DNA from: Gammaproteobacteria bacterium
GTDB lineage: Bacteria; Pseudomonadota; Gammaproteobacteria; DSM-26407
Direction: 5' to 3'
NCBI GenBank assembly: GCA_028694565.1
Contig: JAQVKR010000078.1
Span: 1-9,061, forward strand
Length of the DNA stretch: 9,061 bases
Below, piece by piece: positions 1 to 6,926 of this stretch. The position numbers were made by a program, and so were the translations under genes. The notes beneath the pieces are model-generated. The model did no database searches. It saw only the letters and a program-made list of their open reading frames with translations, and was not told where the DNA came from. How positions within the stretch are numbered: the stretch's first letter is position 1; each line of letters begins with the position of its first letter.

Positions 1-763
1 CCGATCTCACCGCCAGCGCCACCGCCAGCGCGCCCAGCCGGTGGGCCAGGTGGATGGCGGTGCGGGCCGCGGCGTCGAGGACGCCGTACTCGTAGTTCAC
101 CCCGGTGCCGCGCCAGAGCACGAAGGCTTCGCGGAAGTCGGTCGCCGGCCACCACGCCCCGCTGTGGCAGCGGGGGAATTCGGTGCAGCCGAGCGCGGCG
201 TAGTTGCTGCTGGTCCAGCCGCCGAGGGCGATCTGGGCGAGCACCAGCCCCAGGGCCAGCAGGGCCCAGGTCCGCAGCCCGCCGGCGCCGGCGAGGGGAG
301 TCGCCGGCGGCCCCTGGCGCAGGGCCAGCCACCACAGCCCGGCGCAGGTGAGGATGCCCCCCAGCAGGTGGGCGGTGACCACCGCCGGCTTCACCAGCAG
401 GGTCACGGTCCACATTCCCAGCAGGGCCTGGAGCAGCACCAGCCCCACCAGCCCCAGGACCGGGCCGCGCACCGGCGCGCGCCGGCGCCAGGCGGTGAGG
501 GCCAGCCCCATGACGGCCAGTCCCAGGGCGCCGGCCAGGTAGCGGTGCGTCATCTCCTTCCGGGCCTTCGGGTGCTCCAGGGGGCGGTGGGGGAAGGCGG
601 CGTTGGCCGCCGCGGTGGCCGCGTCGCCCGCCGGGACCGTGAGCCGGCCGTAGCAGCCGGGCCAGTCGGGGCAGCCCAGCCCGGCGTCGGAGAGGCGGAC
701 GAAGGCGCCGAGCAGGATCACGGCCAGGGCCAGCAGGGCGGTGAGGAGAGTGGCGCGGCGCAT
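1..763 (-). CDS. ctaA: Haem A synthase CtaA/COX15, C-terminus cut off by the window edge
   Basis: Integral membrane haem A synthase, which oxidises the C8 methyl of haem O to a formyl group to make haem A for the aa3 oxidase. The reverse-strand frame is open for 254 codons from ATG at 763 and runs off base 1; full-length homologues are about 330-390 residues, so the last membrane segments lie outside. Visible landmarks are a first membrane span (about 5-22), then FVRLSDAGLGCPDWPGCYG with a Cys31/Cys37 pair, the EMTHR motif (Glu70, His73), VVTAHLLGG (His132), a second Cys pair Cys193/Cys199 in GCTEFPRC, and IHLAHR (His238, His241). The histidines match known haem-ligand positions and the Cys pairs match the extracellular-loop cysteines of CtaA. 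The start is supported by AAGGA at 771-775, seven bases upstream. It lies 12 bases downstream of the DUF2970 stop, so co-transcription is likely. Identification is secure. Confidence 0.96.
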   Translation of the reverse strand, partial: MRRATLLTALLALAVILLGAFVRLSDAGLGCPDWPGCYGRLTVPAGDAATAAANAAFPHRPLEHPKARKEMTHRYLAGALGLAVMGLALTAWRRRAPVRGPVLGLVGLVLLQALLGMWTVTLLVKPAVVTAHLLGGILTCAGLWWLALRQGPPATPLAGAGGLRTWALLALGLVLAQIALGGWTSSNYAALGCTEFPRCHSGAWWPATDFREAFVLWRGTGVNYEYGVLDAAARTAIHLAHRLGALAVALAVRS

Positions 764-775
764 GGTCGATTCCTT

Positions 776-1006
776 TCAGTTCCCGGTTCCGGCCAGGTGC
801 AGCACCAGCCGCACCACGCCGAAGACCGCCAGGACGAACAGCAGGGTCAGGACCAGTCCCGCCACCACGAAGGGCAGCGGCCGGCCGTGGCGGAAGTCCC
901 GCTCGCGGTTGCGCTGGCTCTGCACCCCGAGCAGGGCGGCGACCGCGCTGGAGAGCACCTGCCAGGGGCCCAGGCCGGGCCCGCGCTGCGGCGCCGGGGC
1001 GTTCAT
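776..1006 (-). CDS. DUF2970 family small membrane protein
   Basis: A 76-residue protein that I recognise as DUF2970, a family of unknown function seen near respiratory oxidase genes. A Pro-rich N-terminus (2-12) is followed by an amphipathic stretch with the family signature GVQSQRNRERDFRHG (about 27-41) and one membrane span (about 45-68) ending at VVRLVLHL. The ATG (1004-1006) overlaps the TGA stop of ctaB (1003-1005) as ATGA, and a GGAG lies seven bases upstream inside the end of ctaB, so translation is probably coupled. The stop is 12 bases before ctaA. Position between the two haem A enzymes suggests a role in haem O/A synthesis or hand-over, but that is only a contextual inference; no catalytic residues are evident. 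Confidence 0.87.
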   Translation of the reverse strand: MNAPAPQRGPGLGPWQVLSSAVAALLGVQSQRNRERDFRHGRPLPFVVAGLVLTLLFVLAVFGVVRLVLHLAGTGN

Positions 1007-1932
1007 CCGCCCACTCCGCGGAGCCACGCCAGCAGGTAGTGATCCGCCAGCAGGGCGCCGAACAGCGCGCTGAGGTAGAGGATGGAGTAGCGGAACACGG
1101 CCATGGCCCGGCGCGTGCCGCTGCCGCGGTGCAGTTGCCAGGCCAGCTGCAGGTAGCGCGCGCCGAGCCCCAGGGCCGCGGCCAGGTAGAGGGGGCCGCT
1201 CATGCCGGTGAGGAAGGGCAGCACGGTCACCATCACCAGCAGCAGGGTGTAGAACAGCACCTGCAGGGTGGTGAAGGCCACCCCGTGGGTCACCGGCAGC
1301 ATGGGCACGTCGGCGCGGGCGTAGTCGTCGCGCCGGGCGATGGCCAGGGGCCAGAAGTGGGGCGGGGTCCAGACGAAGATGATCAGGAACAGCAGCAGGG
1401 CGTTGGGGTCCAGGCTGCCGGTCACGGCGGTCCAGCCGAGCACCGGCGGCGCGGCCCCGGCGGCGCCGCCGATGACGATGTTCTGGGGCGTGGCGCGCTT
1501 GAGGAAGACCGTGTAGACCACCGCGTAGCCGATGAGGGAGACGCCGGTGAGCAGCGCGGTCAGGGGGTTCACCAGGGTGCTCAGCAGGGTCATGGCCAGC
1601 GCCCCGAGCAGGGTGGCGAAGGTGAGCGCCCGGGGGGCGTCCAGCGCCCCGGTCTGCAGCGGCCGGTGGCGGGTGCGCGCCATCCGCCCGTCGATGCGGC
1701 GGTCGAGCACGTGGTTGTAGGCGGCGGCGGAGGCGGCGGCCAGCCCGATGCCCAGGGTGCCGAACACCAGGGTGTCCAGGGGCACCGCCCCGGGCACCGA
1801 GAGCAGCATCCCCGCCACGGCGGTGAAGACGATGAGCGCCACCACCCGCAGCTTGCACAGCCCCAGGTAGTCGCGCCAGGTGGCGGCGAGGGCGATGCCG
1901 CGGGGCGGCGGTGGGGCGAAGGCCTTGGCCAT
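1003..1932 (-). CDS. ctaB: Protohaem IX farnesyltransferase (haem O synthase) CtaB/COX10
   Basis: UbiA-superfamily prenyltransferase that attaches a farnesyl group from farnesyl diphosphate to haem B, giving haem O, the substrate of CtaA. The protein is 309 residues, normal for the family, with about nine predicted membrane spans. The first aspartate-rich motif is NHVLDRRID (Asn73, Asp77, Asp81) followed by RTRHRPL; the second is RRDDYARADVPMLPV (Asp202/Asp203, Asp208). TPQNIVIGGAAGAAPPVLGW (148-167) and WTPPHFWPLAI (188-198) are CtaB-specific signatures. The frame extends far upstream without a stop because of high GC; I placed the start at ATG 1932 because GGAGGA (1941-1946) lies eight bases before it and the MAKAF N-terminus fits homologues. 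It follows the SCO-like gene by 38 bases and overlaps DUF2970 by four. Note the order ctaB then ctaA; ctaA first is also common in gammaproteobacterial loci. Confidence 0.98.
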   Translation of the reverse strand: MAKAFAPPPPRGIALAATWRDYLGLCKLRVVALIVFTAVAGMLLSVPGAVPLDTLVFGTLGIGLAAASAAAYNHVLDRRIDGRMARTRHRPLQTGALDAPRALTFATLLGALAMTLLSTLVNPLTALLTGVSLIGYAVVYTVFLKRATPQNIVIGGAAGAAPPVLGWTAVTGSLDPNALLLFLIIFVWTPPHFWPLAIARRDDYARADVPMLPVTHGVAFTTLQVLFYTLLLVMVTVLPFLTGMSGPLYLAAALGLGARYLQLAWQLHRGSGTRRAMAVFRYSILYLSALFGALLADHYLLAWLRGVGG

Positions 1933-1970
1933 GGGCACTCTCCTCCGTGTCGTGACGTGGGCGCCGGCGC

Positions 1971-2579
1971 TCAGCCGATGCGCGAGACCCTGAGCAGCCG
2001 CTCCAGGTCCCTGAGCAGTCCCCGCGGCGCCACCGGCGGGGCGTAGTCGAGCACCAGGTTGCCCAGGGGGTCGATGAGCAGCAGCCGGGGGCCGCCGGGC
2101 GCCCGCGCGCCGCCGCCGGCCGCCAGGGCGTCCCGCAGCCGGGCGGCCAGCCCGGCGTCGGCCCGGGCCCGGAGCGTTTCGTCGTCCCGCCGCAGCGCGG
2201 ACCGGGTGGCGGGCGCCAGTGCCCCGGTGGTGATCAGCAGCCGCTGCACCCGCGGCTGGTCCTTGTTCAGGGCCAGCCACACCTGGCGGCTGGCGGCGAG
2301 CGCCTCGCGGCACGCCGGCGGGCAGTCCGCCCCGGCGAGCAGGGCCAGGGTCCAGCGCCCCCGCAGCAGCGGCGCGGCGGGGTCGTCCGCGGCGCCGGGG
2401 CCCGCGCTCAGCAGGGGCCGGGCCGGCTGCAGCAGCCGGCCGTTGTTGACGGTCTCCGCGGGCTGCCACGCCGGCCCCAGGGCGAGGCTCAGCCAGGCGG
2501 CGGCCAGCGGCGCGACGAACAGGGCGCCGAGGCCGAGCAGCAGCAGGCGCGGACGGCGGGTGTCAGCCGTGACGGACAT
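1971..2579 (-). CDS. Membrane-anchored SCO-like (thioredoxin-fold) assembly protein
   Basis: A 202-residue protein with an N-terminal signal anchor (about 10-33) and a periplasmic domain. The order of elements recalls SCO/SenC copper chaperones: a strand RWTLALLAG (75-83), the CxxxC motif DCPPAC (Cys86, Cys90), an LNKDQPRVQRLLI segment (104-116), and RLLLIDPLGNLVLDY (165-179), which resembles the 'LIDPxG' strand of SCO. The histidine that completes the SCO copper site, normally just before this strand, is not seen; the residues there are GGPR. The unnamed protein between SURF1 and the haem A genes in Pseudomonas-type loci occupies the same place. A role in CuA maturation or disulfide reduction is inference. 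The ATG at 2579 overlaps the 3' end of SURF1 by 17 bases, with GGAGA about nine bases upstream. A divergent thioredoxin/AhpC-like protein is the alternative. Confidence 0.8.
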   Translation of the reverse strand: MSVTADTRRPRLLLLGLGALFVAPLAAAWLSLALGPAWQPAETVNNGRLLQPARPLLSAGPGAADDPAAPLLRGRWTLALLAGADCPPACREALAASRQVWLALNKDQPRVQRLLITTGALAPATRSALRRDDETLRARADAGLAARLRDALAAGGGARAPGGPRLLLIDPLGNLVLDYAPPVAPRGLLRDLERLLRVSRIG

Positions 2580-3363
2580 GGCCGGGAGTCTCCGTGTGGG
2601 TGGGTTCTGGGCGTGCCGCTGCCGCGTCGCGCACCAGCGAGTGGCGCAGCCACAGCAGCGCCAGGGTGGCGGCCAGGGCGAACCACTGCACCGCGTAGCC
2701 GAGGTGGCGCTCCGGGCCGAAGGGCAGGGCCGGGGGCTCGCGCAGGTAGCCGTCGGGCGCCCCCGGGTCGAGCCGGATCACGTACGGCAGCAGCCGCACG
2801 CCGAGCTCCGGCGCCAGCCGTTCCGGGTCCAGGTACTGCACCAGGCGCGGCCAGCGGCCCGGGTTGGCCATGCCGTCGCCCAGGCGCAGCCCCACGTCGG
2901 GCGGCGGGGTGAGCAGGCCCCGGACCAGGCGCTCGCCGGTCGTCAGCGCCAGCGCCGGGAGCCGATCGCGGGTGGCGCCCATGGGCAGCCAGCCGCGGTC
3001 CACCAGCACCGCGCTGTGGCCGTCGCCCAGCCGCAGGGGCGTGAAGACCCGGAACCCGGGACGTCCGTCGTGGATCTGGTTGTCCAGCAGCAGCTGCCGC
3101 TCCGGGGCGTAGCGGCCGTAGGCCGCCACCCGCCGGTAGGCGAGCGCCGTCACCGCCTCGGCGTCGGTACCGGGCAGGATCTGCGCCGGCGGCGCGTCGC
3201 CGGCCGCGCTCAGCGCCGCGGCCAGGGCGCGCTTCTGCGCCGCCCGGTCGAGCTGCCAGGCGCCGAGGCCCAGCAGCAGCGGCAGCAGCAGGAGCGCCGC
3301 CAGGCTCGGCAGCAGCCGGGGGCGCAGGCGCAGGGGGGCGCGACCGGTCCGTGACAGGCTCAT
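2563..3363 (-). CDS. surf1: SURF1/Shy1 family cytochrome oxidase assembly protein
   Basis: Assembly factor that promotes haem A insertion into subunit I of aa3 oxidases; bacterial Surf1 has been shown to bind haem A. The 266-residue protein has the family's two-span topology: an N-terminal span (about 17-35) running into GAWQLDR (34-40) and RAAQKR, a large periplasmic domain, and a C-terminal span (about 223-241). Diagnostic motifs are YGRYAPERQLLLDNQ (82-96), GFRVFTPL (103-110), VLVDRGWLP (119-127) and PERHLGYAVQWFALA (217-231). The length is typical. The ATG at 3361-3363 has a GGAG seven bases upstream. It is the first minus-strand gene after the opposite-strand DUF2909 gene, from which its start is separated by only 66 bases, so its transcription depends either on read-through from coxC or on a promoter inside that gap. 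It overlaps the SCO-like gene by 17 bases. Confidence 0.97.
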   Translation of the reverse strand: MSLSRTGRAPLRLRPRLLPSLAALLLLPLLLGLGAWQLDRAAQKRALAAALSAAGDAPPAQILPGTDAEAVTALAYRRVAAYGRYAPERQLLLDNQIHDGRPGFRVFTPLRLGDGHSAVLVDRGWLPMGATRDRLPALALTTGERLVRGLLTPPPDVGLRLGDGMANPGRWPRLVQYLDPERLAPELGVRLLPYVIRLDPGAPDGYLREPPALPFGPERHLGYAVQWFALAATLALLWLRHSLVRDAAAARPEPTHTETPGHVRHG

Positions 3364-3429
3364 GGCGCTCTCCTATGGTTGCAGCAGGGGGCCGCGTTCC
3401 AGGCCGCCCCGGCGCCGAGGAGATTACCG
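3364..3429. promoter_or_regulatory. Short divergent gap between SURF1 and DUF2909
   Basis: These 66 bases separate two divergent start codons. Both ends are Shine-Dalgarno sites: GAGGAG at 3417-3422, seven bases before the DUF2909 ATG, and GGAG before the SURF1 ATG. The middle is GC-rich and I find no convincing -35/-10 pair in either direction, yet DUF2909 must be transcribed from here or from within SURF1. Marked as a probable but unresolved promoter region. Confidence 0.35.
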
Positions 3430-3666
3430 ATGCTGTTCAAGGCCGTGCTGCTGCTCCTGCTGGCGGGGATCCTCCTCAGCCTCGCCACCGGGCTGTTCTT
3501 CCTGGTGCGCGACCGCGACGACTCCCGCCGCACGGTGCGGGCGCTCACCGTGCGCATCGTGCTCTCGCTGGCGCTGTTCGTGCTGCTGCTCGCGGGCTTC
3601 GCCGGCGGGCTCATCACCCCCCACGGCCTGCTCCCGCCGCCGTCCACGACCGCCGGCGGCCGGTAG
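3430..3666 (+). CDS. DUF2909 family twin-transmembrane small protein
   Basis: A 78-residue protein of the DUF2909 'twin transmembrane' family, function unknown, commonly found between coxC and SURF1. Two hydrophobic spans (about 4-26 and 41-61) are joined by a short charged loop, FFLVRDRDDSRRTVRALTVR (23-42), with the family-typical RTVRALT; GLITPHG (60-66) closes the second span. I chose ATG 3430 because of GAGGAG at 3417-3422 and because the family starts with MLFK-like residues; the frame also runs upstream from 3379, but that extension is Pro/Ala-rich and unlike the family. It is the only plus-strand gene in the window, convergent with coxC (58 bases between stops) and divergent from SURF1. 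Context implies oxidase assembly or stability, which is inference. Confidence 0.92.
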   Translation: MLFKAVLLLLLAGILLSLATGLFFLVRDRDDSRRTVRALTVRIVLSLALFVLLLAGFAGGLITPHGLLPPPSTTAGGR

Positions 3667-3686
3667 CCCGGCGGCTGCGCCGCGGG
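3667..3686. terminator. GC-rich hairpin between convergent DUF2909 and coxC stops
   Basis: Directly after the DUF2909 stop, CCCG.GCGGC-TGC-GCCGC.GGG can fold into an eight-pair stem with a three-base loop and one bulged G. It lies between two convergent genes, where a bidirectional terminator would be expected. No T-run follows on either strand, so it is not a canonical intrinsic terminator; in this very GC-rich DNA chance stems are common. Confidence 0.35.
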
Positions 3687-3724
3687 TCCGTGGCGGGGAG
3701 CGGGGAGGCGGGGCATGGCGCGGC

Positions 3725-4603
3725 TCACAGCCAGTAGACGGTGATGAACAGGCCCAGCCACACCACGTCCACGAAGTGCCAGTACCAGGAGGCGGCCTCG
3801 AAGGCGAAGTGGTGGGTGGGGCTGAAGTGGCCGCGCAGGCTGCGCAGCAGCATCACCAGGAGCATGACGGCGCCGATGGTCACGTGGGCGCCGTGGAAGC
3901 CGGTGAGCATGAAGAAGGTGGAGCCGTAGATGCCCGAGCTCAGCTTCAGGTTGAGCTCGTGGTAGGCGTGGCCGTACTCGAACGCCTGCAGGGCCAGGAA
4001 CAGCACGCCGAGGGCGATGGTCAGCGCCAGGCCGAGGGTGAGCTGGCGGCGCCGGCCCCGCTTCAGCCCCCAGTGGGCCCAGGTGATGGTGGCGCCGCTG
4101 GAGAGCAGGATCAGGGTGTTGAGGGCGGGGATGCCCCAGGCCCCGATGACCTGCTCGGGCACATCGAAGCGGCCGGCGTCCGGCGGCTGCAGCAGCGGCC
4201 ACAGGGCCTGGAAGTCGGGCCACAGGACGGAGTGGGTGGCGGCCTTGGCGCCGGCTCCGCCGAGCCACGGCACGGCGAACTCGCGGGCGTAGAACAGCGC
4301 CCCGAAGAAGGCGGCGAAGAACATCACCTCGGAGAAGATGAACCAGCCCATGCCCATGCGGAAGGAGCGGTCCACCCGGGCGTTGTAGCGCCCGCCCTCG
4401 CTTTCGCGGATCACCGTGCCGAACCAGCCGGCCATCATCCCCAGGGTGATGATCACCCCCGCCACCATCAGCGTGCCGCCGAGGTCCGCGCCGTTGAGCA
4501 GCACGGCGAATCCCACCAGCAGGGTGGTCAGGCCCACCGAGCCGACGATGGGCCAGTGGCTGCCGTGGGGCACGTAGTAGGCCGGTCCAGCGTGCGTGTT
4601 CAT
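3725..4603 (-). CDS. coxC: Cytochrome c oxidase subunit III
   Basis: Core subunit III of the aa3 oxidase, a seven-span membrane protein without redox centres that stabilises subunit I and supports proton uptake. The 292-residue length is within the usual bacterial range. Landmarks are the N-terminal HAGPAYYVPHGSHWPI, the conserved glutamate in FIFSEVMFFAAFFGALFYA (Glu92, equivalent to bovine Glu90), WGIPALNTLILLSSGATITW (156-175), GFHGAHVTIGA (235-245) and the C-terminal FEAASWYWHFVDVVWLGLF (268-286). The ATG at 4601-4603 follows TAGGAGAG about four to six bases upstream. It is 32 bases downstream of ctaG on the same strand, so it belongs to the same transcription unit, and it is the last gene before the orientation is interrupted by DUF2909. 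All family-defining residues are intact. Confidence 0.98.
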   Translation of the reverse strand: MNTHAGPAYYVPHGSHWPIVGSVGLTTLLVGFAVLLNGADLGGTLMVAGVIITLGMMAGWFGTVIRESEGGRYNARVDRSFRMGMGWFIFSEVMFFAAFFGALFYAREFAVPWLGGAGAKAATHSVLWPDFQALWPLLQPPDAGRFDVPEQVIGAWGIPALNTLILLSSGATITWAHWGLKRGRRRQLTLGLALTIALGVLFLALQAFEYGHAYHELNLKLSSGIYGSTFFMLTGFHGAHVTIGAVMLLVMLLRSLRGHFSPTHHFAFEAASWYWHFVDVVWLGLFITVYWL

Positions 4604-4635
4604 GACTCTCTCCTATCAACCTCGGGCGCCATCGG

Positions 4636-5178
4636 TCAGTTGGCGCGGGTCTCCCCCAGTTCGAACAGGGTGTAGGCCAGGCTCACGGTGCCCACCTCCG
4701 GCGGCAGCGCCGGGTCGATGGTGAACACCAGGGGCATTTCCCGCGCCTCGCCGGCGGCGAAGTCCTGGCGGTGGAAGCAGAAGCACTCGGTCTTGTGGAA
4801 ATGCTGCGCGGCCAGGCCGGGCGCCACGCTCGGCACCGCCTGCACCGTCACCGCCCGCCCGGTGGGGTTCGCCGCCAGGTAGTGGGTCACGTAGGACCGG
4901 CCGGGCTGGACCCGCAGCCGGGCCACCGCGGGGCGGAAGGTCCAGGGCTCGCCGCCGTTGACGGTGGCCAGGAACTCCACCGTCACCAGCCGATCGGGGT
5001 CCACCGCGTAGGCCTCCGTCGCCGCGGCCCGGCCGCCGGTCTTGCCGTTCAGCCCGGTCACCTGGCAGAACACGTCGTAGAGGGGCACCAGGGCGTAGCC
5101 GAAGCCGAACATGGCCACCGCCACCGCGGCGATGCGCAGGGTGAGCCGGCGGTTGGCGCGCTCGCGCTCCCCGGTCAC
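4636..5178 (-). CDS. ctaG: CtaG/Cox11 copper chaperone for CuB
   Basis: Membrane-anchored copper chaperone that delivers copper to the CuB site of subunit I. The 180-residue protein has a short cytoplasmic N-terminus, one span (about 12-31) and a periplasmic immunoglobulin-like domain. Signature sequences are VPLYDVFCQVTGLNGKT (31-47, with conserved Cys38), and HKTECFCFHRQDFAAGE (128-144), whose Cys132-x-Cys134 pair binds copper in characterised Cox11 proteins. The C-terminal TVSLAYTLFEL is also typical. The start is a GTG (5176-5178), not ATG, overlapping the TGA of the upstream 38-residue ORF as GTGA, which points to translational coupling; a GGTGA lies seven bases upstream. No nearby in-frame ATG offers a better start. 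Coding for all key residues is intact and 32 bases separate it from coxC. Confidence 0.97.
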   Translation of the reverse strand: MTGERERANRRLTLRIAAVAVAMFGFGYALVPLYDVFCQVTGLNGKTGGRAAATEAYAVDPDRLVTVEFLATVNGGEPWTFRPAVARLRVQPGRSYVTHYLAANPTGRAVTVQAVPSVAPGLAAQHFHKTECFCFHRQDFAAGEAREMPLVFTIDPALPPEVGTVSLAYTLFELGETRAN

Positions 5179-5291
5179 GGCAGGTTCACCAGGATGAAGC
5201 CCACCAGGAAGCCGATGGCCACCAGCGCCAGCAGCCAGGCGAGGCGCAGGTTGGCGCGGCGCAGCCGGCGGGCGTCGCGATGCGGGTTCAT
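5175..5291 (-). CDS. 38-residue single-span protein between coxA and ctaG (small oxidase assembly protein-like)
   Basis: A tiny ORF starting at ATG 5291 and ending at TGA 5175-5177. It has a basic N-terminus, MNPHRDARRLRRANLRLAWL, then one hydrophobic span (about 17-36), ending VNLP, predicted N-in. Its reality rests on three observations: a good Shine-Dalgarno GAGGTGA (5295-5301) that begins inside the coxA stop codon, the four-base GTGA overlap with ctaG, and the complete filling of the coxA-ctaG gap. Small single-span proteins with a basic N-terminus occur just upstream of ctaG in many beta- and gammaproteobacteria and have been annotated as 'cytochrome oxidase small assembly protein'; I match it by position and shape, not by a firm motif. 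A leader that only couples translation of ctaG is the alternative. Confidence 0.78.
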   Translation of the reverse strand: MNPHRDARRLRRANLRLAWLLALVAIGFLVGFILVNLP

Positions 5292-5301
5292 GGCCGTCAC
5301 C

Positions 5302-6882
5302 TCAGCGCACCTCCGGGGCTTCGGTGAAGCTGTGGTAGGGCGGCGGGGAGGGCAGGGTCCACTCCAGGCCGTGGGCCTCCTCCCACACCTCGGCGCCGGC
5401 GCGGGCGCCGCCGCGGATGGTCTTCACCACGATGTACAGGAACAGCAGCTGGCTGGTGCCGAAGGCGAACCCGCCGAGGCTGGAGATCATGTTCCAGTCG
5501 GCGAACTGCACCGCGTAGTCGGGGATGCGCCGGGGCATGCCGGCCAGGCCGAGGAAGTGCTGGGGGAAGAACAGCACGTTCACCGACACCGCCGAGAGCC
5601 AGAAGTGGATCCGGCCCAGGCGCTCGTCGTAGCGGTGCCCGGTCCACTTGGGCAGCCAGAAGTAGGCGGCGGCCATGATGGCGAACACCGCGCCGGTCAC
5701 CAGCACGTAGTGGAAATGGGCTACCACGAAGTAGGTGTCGTGGTACTGGAAGTCCACCGGGGTGATGGCCAGCATCAGCCCCGAGAAGCCGCCGATGGTG
5801 AACAGGAACACGAAGGCGACGGCGAACAGCATCGGGGTCTCGAAGGTCATGGACCCGCGCCACATGGTGGCCACCCAGTTGAACACCTTCACCCCGGTGG
5901 GCACGGCGATGAGCATGGTGGTGTACATGAAGAACAGCTCGCCGGCCAGCGGCATGCCCACGGTGAACATGTGGTGGGCCCAGACGATGAAGGAGAGGAA
6001 GGCGATGCTGGCGGTGGCGTAGACCATGGAGCTGTAGCCGAACAGCGGCTTGCGGGCGAAGGTGGGGATGATCTGGGAGACGATGCCGAAGGCCGGCAGG
6101 ATCATGATGTAGACCTCGGGGTGCCCGAAGAACCAGAAGATGTGCTGGTACATCACCGGGTCGCCGCCGCCGGCGGCGTTGAAGAAGGCGGTGCCGAAGT
6201 AGCGGTCGGTGAGCAGCATGGTCACCGCGCCGGCCAGCACCGGCATGGCGGCGATGAGCAGGAAGGCGGTGATGAGCCAGGTCCACACGAACAGCGGCAT
6301 CTTCATCAGGCTCATGCCGGGGGCGCGCATGTTGAGCACGGTGACGATGACGTTGATGGCGCCCATCACCGAGGAGATGCCCATCAGGTGCACGGCGAAG
6401 ATCACGAACGGCAGCGCCTCGCCGGTCTGCAGCATCAGCGGCGGGTACATGGTCCAGCCGCCGGCCGGGCCGCCGCCGGTGAGGAACAGGGTGGAGAGCA
6501 GCATGGCGAAGGCGAAGGGCAGCAGCCAGAAACTCCAGTTGTTCATCCGCGGCAGGGCCATGTCGGGGGCGCCGATCATCATCGGTATCTGCCAGTTGGC
6601 CAGCCCGACGAAGGCGGGCATCACCGCCCCGAAGATCATCACCAGCGCATGCATGGTGGTCATCTGGTTGAAGAACTGCGGCTCCACGAACTGCAGGCCG
6701 GGCTGGAACAGCTCGGCGCGGATCACCATGGCCATGGCGCCGCCGACGAAGAACATGGTCAGCGCGAACAGCAGGTAGAGGGTGCCGATGTCCTTGTGGT
6801 TGGTGGTGGTGACCCAGCGCATCAGGCCCCGGGCCGGGCCGTGCTCCGGGTGCTCCGCGTGGGCTGCGGTGGTGGTGGTCAT
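5302..6882 (-). CDS. coxA: Cytochrome c oxidase subunit I (aa3 type, A1 family)
   Basis: Catalytic subunit carrying haem a and the haem a3-CuB centre, reducing O2 to water and pumping protons. The protein is 526 residues with twelve expected spans. Haem a ligands are His78 ([10 protein letters not shown]) and His391; His389 ligates haem a3 (VAHFHYVL). CuB ligands are His254, His303 and His304, with the cross-linked Tyr258 in GHPEVY. Glu256 in the same motif, Asp107 and Asn114 ([12 protein letters not shown]) define an A1-type D channel; Lys332 and Thr329 ([10 protein letters not shown]) define the K channel. Arg451/Arg452 (PRRIPDY) are the haem propionate partners. Nothing essential is missing. 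ATG 6882 has an AGGAG eight bases upstream within a GAGGAGAGGAG run. It follows coxB by 44 bases; its stop codon overlaps the ribosome site of the small downstream ORF. Confidence 0.99.
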   Translation of the reverse strand: MTTTTAAHAEHPEHGPARGLMRWVTTTNHKDIGTLYLLFALTMFFVGGAMAMVIRAELFQPGLQFVEPQFFNQMTTMHALVMIFGAVMPAFVGLANWQIPMMIGAPDMALPRMNNWSFWLLPFAFAMLLSTLFLTGGGPAGGWTMYPPLMLQTGEALPFVIFAVHLMGISSVMGAINVIVTVLNMRAPGMSLMKMPLFVWTWLITAFLLIAAMPVLAGAVTMLLTDRYFGTAFFNAAGGGDPVMYQHIFWFFGHPEVYIMILPAFGIVSQIIPTFARKPLFGYSSMVYATASIAFLSFIVWAHHMFTVGMPLAGELFFMYTTMLIAVPTGVKVFNWVATMWRGSMTFETPMLFAVAFVFLFTIGGFSGLMLAITPVDFQYHDTYFVVAHFHYVLVTGAVFAIMAAAYFWLPKWTGHRYDERLGRIHFWLSAVSVNVLFFPQHFLGLAGMPRRIPDYAVQFADWNMISSLGGFAFGTSQLLFLYIVVKTIRGGARAGAEVWEEAHGLEWTLPSPPPYHSFTEAPEVR

Positions 6883-6926
6883 GGGCTCGCTCCTCTCCTC
6901 GCTTCGTCAGGTTCGCCGGGGGCGCG

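Noticed and set aside
41..1039. 332-codon plus-strand frame over ctaA and DUF2970
   Set aside because: A composition shadow of the real minus-strand genes; low-complexity translation with no hydrophobic or domain pattern.
1933..2469. N-terminal extension of CtaB up to 488 residues
   Set aside because: The extra 179 residues are Ala/Gly/Arg-rich shadow of the SCO-like gene; GGAGGA sits eight bases before ATG 1932 and the family length fits 309.
2059..3354. 431-codon plus-strand frame over SURF1 and the SCO-like gene
   Set aside because: Antisense to two well-supported genes; Arg/Ala/Gln/Ser-rich translation typical of high-GC shadows.
3360..4619. 419-codon minus-strand frame overlapping coxC
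   Set aside because: Out of frame with coxC, whose full set of conserved residues is intact; the translation is Arg/Pro/His-rich.
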